Of a DNA stretch of 7,460 nt, positions 1 to 5,201 are shown in pieces (position 1 is the stretch's first letter; each line of letters starts with the position of its first letter). The notes under the pieces were generated by a model. It was not told where the DNA came from. It saw only the letters and a program-made list of their open reading frames with translations, and did no database searches. The position numbers were made by a program, and so were the translations under genes. Source of the stretch: HyVt-560 sp964577195 (lineage in GTDB: Bacteria; Pseudomonadota; Gammaproteobacteria; UWMA-0217); NCBI GenBank assembly GCA_964577195.1, contig CAZNYF010000141.1, forward strand, positions 1 through 7,460, written 5' to 3'.

Positions 1-17
1 GCTAGATTGGATCAGGC

Positions 18-935
18 CTAGCGTTTTTTCTTTTTCTTCTTTCTGGCGGCTTTCTTCGCTTCTTTTAGTTCGCGCTCAGCTTCAACTTCCAGCAGTTCTT
101 TTTCCATCATTTCAGGCGTTTCAAAGCTGAGTCTTCCCAACTGACCTGAGCGTAACTCGCCCAAAAATATTTTTGATACTTTATCCAGCTCGACTGTCCC
201 ACCACCCCGTAAACAGCCACGCTGACGGCCTATTTCTTGAAAAAACTCATATTCTGATTGCGGCACTGCCGCCAAATTATAGCGTTCGCAAAGCTGTTGC
301 GGATATTCAGACAATAAGTATTCCGCAGCAAAAAAAGCCACGTTGTCATGCTCTATAGCTGTGTCTTTAACTGCTCCAGTAGTTGCCAAACGATAACCAC
401 TATTGCGGTTCTCAACATTTGGCCAGAGCATTCCCGGTGTATCCAGCAACACCAGATCGTCGCTTAATTGAATTCTTTGCTGTCCTTTGGTAACCGCCGG
501 TTCATTGCCTGTTTTAGCAATGCTTCTACCCAGTAAGGTATTTATCAGCGTAGACTTTCCCACATTGGGAATCCCCATAATCATCGCTAGAATAGTTTTA
601 TCCGGGCGAATTTTATTTGCCAGCATCTTGCGACAAAGATCAGGAATTATTTTTATTTTATCTGGTTCTTGTAATGAAATTGCGAGTGTTTTTACCTGTC
701 TTTCCTGCTCGTACCATTGCTGCCAGACAGCGGTCATTTTCGGATCTGCAAGATCCGACTTATTGAATAGTTTTATACAGGGTTTATCGCCGCGAATGGA
801 GGCGATCATGGGATTCTCACTGCTGAACGGAATTCTGGCATCGAGAATCTCGATAATGAGATCGACCTTTGGCAGCGCCTGTTTCATTTCCTTGCCGGCC
901 TTGTGCATATGGCCGGGATACCATTGTATTTTCAC
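18..935 (-). CDS. rbgA: Ribosome biogenesis GTPase RbgA/YlqF (circularly permuted GTPase)
   Basis: A 305-residue cytoplasmic GTPase of the YlqF/RbgA family. In Bacillus subtilis this protein acts late in assembly of the large ribosomal subunit. The GTPase motifs are in the permuted order typical of the family: G4 NKSD at residues 58-61, then the G1 P-loop GIPNVGKST at 121-129, then G3 DTPG at 165-168. The N-terminus MKIQWYPGHM matches the conserved family start, so I accept the GTG codon at 935-933. Its only visible Shine-Dalgarno is a distant AGGA about 11 bases upstream, so translation may be modest. The family's C-terminal helical domain follows to about residue 273. The last 12 residues form a lysine/arginine-rich tail (from KKAARKK to the stop), which could bind rRNA. 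The gene is downstream of fadA on the same strand but 210 bases away, so it probably has its own promoter, which I could not identify. Family assignment is firm; the exact role in this organism is inferred. Confidence 0.95.
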   Translation of the reverse strand: MKIQWYPGHMHKAGKEMKQALPKVDLIIEILDARIPFSSENPMIASIRGDKPCIKLFNKSDLADPKMTAVWQQWYEQERQVKTLAISLQEPDKIKIIPDLCRKMLANKIRPDKTILAMIMGIPNVGKSTLINTLLGRSIAKTGNEPAVTKGQQRIQLSDDLVLLDTPGMLWPNVENRNSGYRLATTGAVKDTAIEHDNVAFFAAEYLLSEYPQQLCERYNLAAVPQSEYEFFQEIGRQRGCLRGGGTVELDKVSKIFLGELRSGQLGRLSFETPEMMEKELLEVEAERELKEAKKAARKKKKKKR

Positions 936-1010
936 GGTGCGGGGTTTCCTGCTAAAAGGGAAAGGCCTTGCGCGGGATTCTGGAAAAATCAGTGGGATTT
1001 TATCCAGGTT

Positions 1011-1035
1011 GATGCGCTTCGTGCCTCAGCACATC
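1011..1035 (-). repeat. REP-like hairpin element
   Basis: GATGCGC at 1011-1017 pairs with GCACATC at 1029-1035. A T-A pair (1018/1028) extends this to an 8-bp stem. The single imperfect position (1015/1031) is a G-U pair in RNA read on the minus strand, the rbgA direction, but C-A on the plus strand. The flank on the minus strand reads GTAGGATGTGC before the loop. From memory, similar GTAGGATG...GCGCATC hairpins recur between genes in many gammaproteobacteria, so this may be one copy of a dispersed REP-type family. That was not checked against a genome. It could also act as a transcript-stabilising or attenuating stem between fadA and rbgA. Confidence 0.45.
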
Positions 1036-1046
1036 CTACATGCCTA

Positions 1047-1060
1047 CTGAGCCCTGAGCC
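1047..1060. repeat. Tandem heptamer CTGAGCC x2
   Basis: Two perfect adjacent copies of CTGAGCC at 1047-1053 and 1054-1060. On its own this is weak, but it lies 28 bases from another 7-bp tandem repeat, and a third G-rich array precedes the lipoprotein gene. Confidence 0.5.
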
Positions 1061-1088
1061 TAGAAAAATTCAGTTGGCCGTTTAACAC

Positions 1089-1109
1089 GGGGTCAGGGGT
1101 CATAGGTCA
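1089..1109. repeat. Tandem heptamer (GGGGTCA, GGGGTCA, TAGGTCA)
   Basis: Three in-register 7-base units: two identical copies of GGGGTCA (1089-1095 and 1096-1102) and a third with two changes, TAGGTCA (1103-1109). The array sits in the loop of the 8-bp inverted repeat AACACGGG/CCCGTGTT, just downstream of fadA. Function unknown. It could be a slippage-generated array or a remnant of a larger intergenic repeat. Confidence 0.6.
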
Positions 1110-1145
1110 GATAATCCATGCACCCGTGTTTCGTATGTCATCAGG

Positions 1146-2309
1146 CTACGCTCGTTCGAACACCGTGGCGATTCCTTGTCCTAGTCCGATACACATGGTC
1201 GCTAATCCGACATTCACATCATTGGCTTTCATCAGATGTAGCAAGGTGCCAGAAATTCTTGCGCCTGAGCAGCCCAACGGGTGTCCCAGCGCAATTGCGC
1301 CACCATTGAGATTGACCTTTTCATCCATTTGATCGATAAGCTTCAAGCCTTGTAACACCGCCAATGATTGTGCGGCAAAAGCTTCGTTTAATTCCACCAG
1401 CTCGATATCATTGATGTTCATTCCGGCACGTTTGAGTGCTTTGCCAGTCGCTGGTACGGGGCCATAACCCATGATAGAAGGATCACAGCCGGCAACTGCC
1501 ATAGATTTGATTCTTGCCAGCGGTTCCAGCCCGAGCGCATTGGCGCGCTCTTCGGACATCACCAGCATCGCTGAAGCGCCATCCGACAGCGCCGATGAAG
1601 TCGCCGCAGTGACGCTGCCATTAACCGGATCAAAGACCGGCCGGAGTTTTGCCATGCCTTCCAGGGTTGAATCGGGGCGAATCACCTCGTCATAATCACA
1701 GGCCATCAGTACACCGTCTTCATCATGACCTTCGATGACAATCAGCTCATTTTTGAATCTGCCCTCCACCGAGGCTTCCTGCGCTTTCATGTGCGAGCGC
1801 AGACCAAATTCATCCTGACGCTGACGACTGATCTTGTGAATTCTAGCGAGCATTTCTGCGGTCAGCCCCATCATGCCACTGGCTTTGGCGGTGTGACGAC
1901 TGATTGCCGGACTAAAATCTACGCCATGAGTCATGGGTACATGCCCCATGTGCTCAACCCCGCCGATGAGAAAAACATCGCCACAGTTCGACATAATTGC
2001 CTGTGCCGCACTATGCAACGCCTGCATAGAAGAACCACAGAGGCGGTTCACAGTTTGCGCCGCAACAGAGTGCGGAATTCGCGTTTGCAGCGCAGCATTT
2101 CTGGCAATATTAAAGCCTTGCTCCAGCGTTTGCTGGACGCAGCCCCAAATCACATCTTCAATTTCTGCCGGGTCTACTTGCGGGTTCCTGTCGAGCAAGG
2201 CTTCGATCAGCTGTGCTGACATATCATCCGCTCTCACATGACGGTACATACCTGCTTTGGAGCGTCCCATAGCGGTTCGTACCGCATCCACTATAACAAC
2301 CTGTTTCAT
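1146..2309 (-). CDS. fadA: 3-ketoacyl-CoA thiolase, beta subunit of the fatty-acid oxidation complex
   Basis: A 387-residue thiolase, the same length as E. coli FadA. It cleaves 3-ketoacyl-CoA with free CoA into acetyl-CoA and an acyl-CoA two carbons shorter, the last step of each beta-oxidation round, and works in an alpha2beta2 complex with FadB in the cytoplasm. Visible active-site residues are the nucleophile Cys91 in NRLCGSSMQAL, the NEAF motif at 308-311, His343 in GGAIALGHPLGCSGAR, and the second catalytic Cys373 in ATMCIGLGQG. All match E. coli numbering. The ATG at 2309-2307 overlaps the fadB TGA as ATGA. It is preceded by a strong GGAGGT five bases upstream (2320-2315), inside the end of fadB, so the two genes are almost certainly co-translated at linked levels. 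The reading frame is intact with no missing key residue. Confidence 0.97.
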   Translation of the reverse strand: MKQVVIVDAVRTAMGRSKAGMYRHVRADDMSAQLIEALLDRNPQVDPAEIEDVIWGCVQQTLEQGFNIARNAALQTRIPHSVAAQTVNRLCGSSMQALHSAAQAIMSNCGDVFLIGGVEHMGHVPMTHGVDFSPAISRHTAKASGMMGLTAEMLARIHKISRQRQDEFGLRSHMKAQEASVEGRFKNELIVIEGHDEDGVLMACDYDEVIRPDSTLEGMAKLRPVFDPVNGSVTAATSSALSDGASAMLVMSEERANALGLEPLARIKSMAVAGCDPSIMGYGPVPATGKALKRAGMNINDIELVELNEAFAAQSLAVLQGLKLIDQMDEKVNLNGGAIALGHPLGCSGARISGTLLHLMKANDVNVGLATMCIGLGQGIATVFERA

Positions 2310-4477
2310 GACCCACCTCCAGCTTGATTAGGGCGCGGATAGAAAGTTTCTCCTGCCGCAGCCATCGTTCGCATACCCTCCGTTGGCTCATACGCTTTAC
2401 CCAAATGCTGATATTTTTCTGCACTGCTAATGAGGTTTTTCAAACCAACATGGTCTGCATACTTCAACGCGCCGCCTCTGAATGGAGGAAACCCAATACC
2501 ATAAATCAATCCCATGTCTGCCTCCGCCACTGTGGTAACAATATCGTCTTCGAGACAGCGGATGAGTTCGATGACCATCGGCAACATCATCCTGTCGATG
2601 ATTTCCTGCTTATCAAATTTTTTCAACTCAGCGCAAACCGGTTTTAATATCTCAAACACCGACTCATCAACAATCTTCTTCTGCTTGCCGGATCGATCCA
2701 GCTCATAGCGATAAAAGCCCACATCATTTTTCTGTCCGTAACGCTGTTTTGCATACAAAGCATCCAGGGCGCTGTCAAAATCATTCGCCATGCGATCCGG
2801 GAAACCATCTGCCATGACAGCAGCGGCATGATGACCGGTATCCAAACCAACCACATCCAGTAAATACGCAGGCCCCATCGGCCAGCCAAAACCTTCCATG
2901 ACTTTATCAACATCACGAAAATCAGCACCGTCTTTTAGCAGCAAATTAAAGCCACGAAAATAAGGAAATAACACCCGATTAACCAAAAACCCGGGGCAGT
3001 CATTCACTACAATGGGCGACTTGCCCATCGCACTGGCTAAAGCCACTACCGAAGCCACCGTGGCATCACTGGTTTTTTCGCCACGAATAATTTCCACCAG
3101 CGGCATCAGGTGTACCGGATTGAAAAAATGCATCCCGCAAAATTGATCCGGTCGCTTGAGGTCTTTTGCTAACAGGTCAATTGAAATTGTCGAAGTATTG
3201 GAGGTTAAAATCGCATCGTCAGCCAGCAACGCTTCCGTTTCTTTTAATACTGCCGCTTTAATCTTCGGGTTTTCAACAACCGCCTCAACCACCAGTTGAG
3301 TATCACCCACCTCGGCATAATGCAGCGTTGGTGTAATCCGGGATAAAGTCTCCACCATGCCCGTCATATCAATTTTTCCACGCTTGATTTGCTTGCCCAG
3401 TAGCTTGGAAACTTCGCCCATACCCTGATCGAGCGCCTCGCTACGAATATCTTTCATCACTACGGCTATTTTCTTACCTGCTGCCTGATAGGCAATACCA
3501 CCCCCCATAATGCCTGCACCCAACACCGCCATTTTTTCTATTTTTGCAGCTGTTTTTGCGGCAGATTTCGCTTGCCGTTTTAACTGTTGATCATTCAGAA
3601 ATAACGTCACCAAAGACTCGGCAACTGGCGTATAAGCCACCTCGATAAAGGCTGCCCGCTCGATCTCTAATGCCTCATTACGCGACAATCCGGCGGATTG
3701 CTCAATCACATCAACGGCTTTAAACGGTGCCGGGTAATGGGTACCTGCTTTGCTAAAAATAAAAGCGCGTGAGGTTTCGAATACCATTTTGGCATCGACT
3801 GGAACCAGCGTCAGCGGAGACTGTTTGCGATGCCGTCGGGTTTTCCAATCCAGCTTTCCTGCCACTGCCGAGCGGAGCATTTTAATGCCTGCCTCGCGTA
3901 ATTTGTCAGGTGTAACGACCGCATCAACAGCGCCTATTTTTAGAGCTGCTTCAGCGTTTGATGGAGCGCCACCAGCGATCCATTCAATGGCATTATCAGC
4001 TCCGATCAAGCGCGGTAATCGAGTGGTGCCGCCCCACCCGGGAATGAGGCCTAATTTGGTCTCTGGGAGGCCCATCGTTGCTGCTGTGCTCGCCAAGCGA
4101 AAATCACAGGCCAGACACATTTCCATACCACCGCCAAAAGCAGCGCCATTAATCGCTACCAGTGTTGGTACCGGTAAGTCCTCAAAGTCATTAAACATCA
4201 AGTTGCAGTCTCTCAACCACCGATTCAGGCTCTCTTTCGGCATAGCAAATTTGTTTAGGAATTCAGTCACATCAGCACCAACAATAAATGTCTTTTTACT
4301 ACTGGTGACCATTACAGCTTGTAAATCCTTAATTTCATGCAACGTCTGAAGCGCTGCCCGCAGCTCCATTAGCGTTGCCGCATCAAATTTATTGACTGAA
4401 CCATCAGCATTGAAACATAACTCGACAATACCATCGTCAAGCTGGCTGCACTGGATGGAATCTCCTTTGTAAATCAT
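2306..4477 (-). CDS. fadB: Fatty-acid oxidation complex alpha subunit (enoyl-CoA hydratase / 3-hydroxyacyl-CoA dehydrogenase)
   Basis: A 723-residue multifunctional enzyme close in length to E. coli FadB (729). The N-terminal crotonase domain (about 1-190) hydrates enoyl-CoA. Its two catalytic glutamates are Glu119 in FGGGMEM and Glu139 in GLPETKLG. A linker leads to the NAD-binding Rossmann domain, with GAGIMGGGIAYQ at about 320-331. The dehydrogenase catalytic pair is His450 in GMHFFNPVH and Glu462 in LVEII, followed by the C-terminal dehydrogenase domains. All four residues fall at the same numbers as in E. coli, which supports the ATG at 4477-4475. A TTG seven codons upstream (4498) keeps the frame open, but GGAGAT (4487-4482) would lie inside that extension and is correctly spaced for the ATG. 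MIYKGD also matches the FadB N-terminus. It is the first gene of fadBA. Its promoter region abuts a palindromic mobile-like element. Confidence 0.97.
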   Translation of the reverse strand: MIYKGDSIQCSQLDDGIVELCFNADGSVNKFDAATLMELRAALQTLHEIKDLQAVMVTSSKKTFIVGADVTEFLNKFAMPKESLNRWLRDCNLMFNDFEDLPVPTLVAINGAAFGGGMEMCLACDFRLASTAATMGLPETKLGLIPGWGGTTRLPRLIGADNAIEWIAGGAPSNAEAALKIGAVDAVVTPDKLREAGIKMLRSAVAGKLDWKTRRHRKQSPLTLVPVDAKMVFETSRAFIFSKAGTHYPAPFKAVDVIEQSAGLSRNEALEIERAAFIEVAYTPVAESLVTLFLNDQQLKRQAKSAAKTAAKIEKMAVLGAGIMGGGIAYQAAGKKIAVVMKDIRSEALDQGMGEVSKLLGKQIKRGKIDMTGMVETLSRITPTLHYAEVGDTQLVVEAVVENPKIKAAVLKETEALLADDAILTSNTSTISIDLLAKDLKRPDQFCGMHFFNPVHLMPLVEIIRGEKTSDATVASVVALASAMGKSPIVVNDCPGFLVNRVLFPYFRGFNLLLKDGADFRDVDKVMEGFGWPMGPAYLLDVVGLDTGHHAAAVMADGFPDRMANDFDSALDALYAKQRYGQKNDVGFYRYELDRSGKQKKIVDESVFEILKPVCAELKKFDKQEIIDRMMLPMVIELIRCLEDDIVTTVAEADMGLIYGIGFPPFRGGALKYADHVGLKNLISSAEKYQHLGKAYEPTEGMRTMAAAGETFYPRPNQAGGGS
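2315..2320 (-). promoter_or_regulatory. fadA ribosome-binding site
   Basis: GGAGGT read on the minus strand, five bases before the fadA ATG, within the last codons of fadB (the Gly-rich end QAGGGS). A near-perfect anti-16S match placed there suggests fadA recruits ribosomes itself as well as receiving them from fadB through the ATGA overlap. Confidence 0.85.
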
Positions 4478-4481
4478 TTTT

Positions 4482-4487
4482 ATCTCC
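4482..4487 (-). promoter_or_regulatory. fadB ribosome-binding site, decides the start
   Basis: GGAGAT on the minus strand, four bases before the ATG at 4477 (six counting from GGAG). It fixes the start at that ATG. The upstream in-frame TTG at 4498 has no comparable site. Confidence 0.8.
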
Positions 4488-4548
4488 GCTGTTTCCAAGC
4501 TTGAAAAATCATTTGGGCGCGCAAAAGACGCGTAAGCTCACTGCTCTT

Positions 4549-4561
4549 TTGCATCCTGCAA
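4549..4561. promoter_or_regulatory. Short palindrome in the fadB leader
   Basis: TTGCA-TCC-TGCAA is a perfect 5-bp inverted repeat with a 3-base spacer, about 70 bases before the fadB ATG. It lies downstream of the predicted -10, where a repressor could block transcription. It does not match the E. coli FadR operator or the PsrA-type GAAAC...GTTTC motif as I know them, so an operator role is only a possibility. A looser interrupted repeat, GCACA (4573-4577) with TGTGC (4595-4599), lies just upstream. Confidence 0.2.
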
Positions 4562-4611
4562 CCGCAGTATTAGCACATCCATGTACGTCATTGCTGTGCC
4601 TTTTGATCAGA

Positions 4612-4617
4612 ATTATA
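4612..4617 (-). promoter_or_regulatory. Candidate -10 box of the fadBA promoter
   Basis: A perfect TATAAT on the minus strand, about 134 bases before the fadB ATG. The -35 position (around 4635-4640) has no good TTGACA match (GTAATA), so an activator, or the bases contributed by the adjacent palindromic element ending at 4645, may matter. If correct, the mRNA leader is roughly 125-130 bases. Confidence 0.4.
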
Positions 4618-4644
4618 CGAACTGGACACCCGACTATTACTTAA

Positions 4645-4807
4645 TAGGGCATCTCTAAAAATAGAAGTGTTGCTGAGGGAAATCAGGAATAGTGCATTTT
4701 TTACGCAAAAATGAGGCGAATACTGGGTGTATTTAACGATTTTTTGCGTAAAAAAGGTGCTGTTCATGGTTTTTCTCAGTGGTGCTTGTATTTTTAGAGA
4801 CGCCCTA
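4645..4807 (+). mobile_element. 163-bp palindromic MITE-like element, TA-flanked
   Basis: The whole segment is one imperfect palindrome centred exactly on base 4726. The outer 19 bases (TAGGGC-A-TCTCTAAAAATA, 4645-4663) match their mirror (4789-4807) at 18 of 19 positions. An inner 15-bp arm, TTTTTTACGCAAAAA (4697-4711), is perfectly mirrored at 4741-4755. AATAC (4719-4723) pairs with GTATT (4729-4733) around a TGGGT loop. The middle segment 4664-4696 is paired by 19 Watson-Crick and 11 G-U pairs, with three mismatches. The ends read TA-GGGC...GCCC-TA, consistent with a TA target duplication, as made by IS630/Tc1-type transposases and by some IS5-family groups. There is no room for a transposase, so this would be a non-autonomous element mobilised in trans. 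The frames open across it are by-products of its AT content. Family is not identified. Confidence 0.75.
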
Positions 4808-5139
4808 TAGTTCAAACCAACGTACCAGTCTTGTGCTATGACCAATAATACAGAAAGAATTAAAAATTTTTAGCTTATATGCGGCTGAATTCTACACCTA
4901 ACGAGTAATGCTTGGATGACTTCACAAAATAGTGACTTCAGTTCGAAAACGAGTTTTTGAGGGAACTTATCCTGAAACTAAATCACTAACTGCAATCATC
5001 ACAGAGAATAAAAGGTTTTCCACTGACCGAATAATCACAACCGTTAAATCATAAAACACAATGAATAAATGTGACCTCGTCCACAACAGCCAATTACTCA
5101 GTCTGTAGAATCACATAAAATTTTTAAACCGCCAAATCA

Positions 5140-5158
5140 GGGGCTGGGGCTTGGGGCT
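5140..5158 (+). repeat. G-rich tandem repeat GGGGCT x3
   Basis: GGGGCT at 5140-5145 and 5146-5151, a T at 5152, then GGGGCT again at 5153-5158. This gives three runs of four G within 17 bases on the coding strand, 44 bases before the lipoprotein ATG and probably in its 5' leader. A fourth G-run is the ribosome-binding site GGGGAGG (5192-5198). A G-quadruplex that sequesters the site is conceivable but has a long last loop. Copy-number slippage is another possibility. Confidence 0.6.
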
Positions 5159-5191
5159 CTAATAAATCTGATTGCGGCTAGTAAAAATCCT

Positions 5192-5198
5192 GGGGAGG
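5192..5198 (+). promoter_or_regulatory. Ribosome-binding site of the lipoprotein gene, decides the start
   Basis: GGGGAGG lies three bases before the ATG at 5202. With the lipoprotein signal that begins at that ATG, it argues against the in-frame TTG at 5172, which would add ten residues ahead of the signal peptide. Confidence 0.75.
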
Positions 5199-5201
5199 AT
5201 T

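Larger units (their letters stand above)
936..1145. other. fadA-rbgA intergenic region
   Basis: A 210-base gap between the fadA stop codon and the rbgA start. It holds a REP-like hairpin (1011-1035), a tandem pair of CTGAGCC (1047-1060), a triple 7-bp repeat (1089-1109) and a long-looped 8-bp inverted repeat, AACACGGG at 1084-1091 with CCCGTGTT at 1123-1130. No hairpin followed by a T-run is present for fadA, and no convincing -35/-10 pair is visible for rbgA. I see no small gene here. Confidence 0.7.
4808..5201. other. AT-rich intergenic stretch without a recognisable gene
   Basis: About 390 bases between the palindromic element and the lipoprotein start. I see no convincing coding frame and no tRNA or known RNA gene. 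Small structures present are a perfect 12-bp palindrome TAAAAATTTTTA (4861-4872), a direct repeat of TGACTTCA (4917-4924 and 4933-4940, 16 bases apart), and a G-rich array at 5140-5158. A TAAAAT at 5116-5121 could be a -10 box for the lipoprotein gene, but no good -35 accompanies it. The promoter of that gene must lie in this stretch, but I cannot place it. Confidence 0.6.

Noticed and set aside
487..1050. A 187-codon plus-strand frame opposite rbgA
   Set aside because: It is antisense to a gene with all GTPase motifs intact and its translation shows no family features.
1084..1130. AACACGGG/CCCGTGTT inverted repeat as the fadA terminator
   Set aside because: The loop is 31 bases and no T-run follows on the minus strand, so intrinsic termination is unlikely.
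3750..4349. A 199-codon plus-strand frame opposite fadB
   Set aside because: It is antisense to the conserved hydratase domain, with low-complexity translation and no ribosome-binding site of note.
4478..4498. Seven-codon N-terminal extension of FadB from a TTG
   Set aside because: The extension contains the ribosome-binding site for the ATG at 4477, and the catalytic residues match E. coli numbering only when counted from that ATG.
4478..4644. FadR or PsrA operator upstream of fadB
   Set aside because: I looked for AACTGGTCNGACCAGTT-like and GAAAC...GTTTC-like sites and found none convincing; only unrelated short palindromes are present.
4588..4845. An 85-codon open frame on the minus strand across the palindromic element
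   Set aside because: It runs through both arms of the inverted repeat and into the fadB promoter region, has no recognisable domain or ribosome-binding site, and is explained by the AT-rich repeat.
5172..5201. Ten-codon extension of the lipoprotein from a TTG
   Set aside because: It would bury the signal peptide behind extra residues and includes the GGGGAGG ribosome-binding site of the ATG at 5202.
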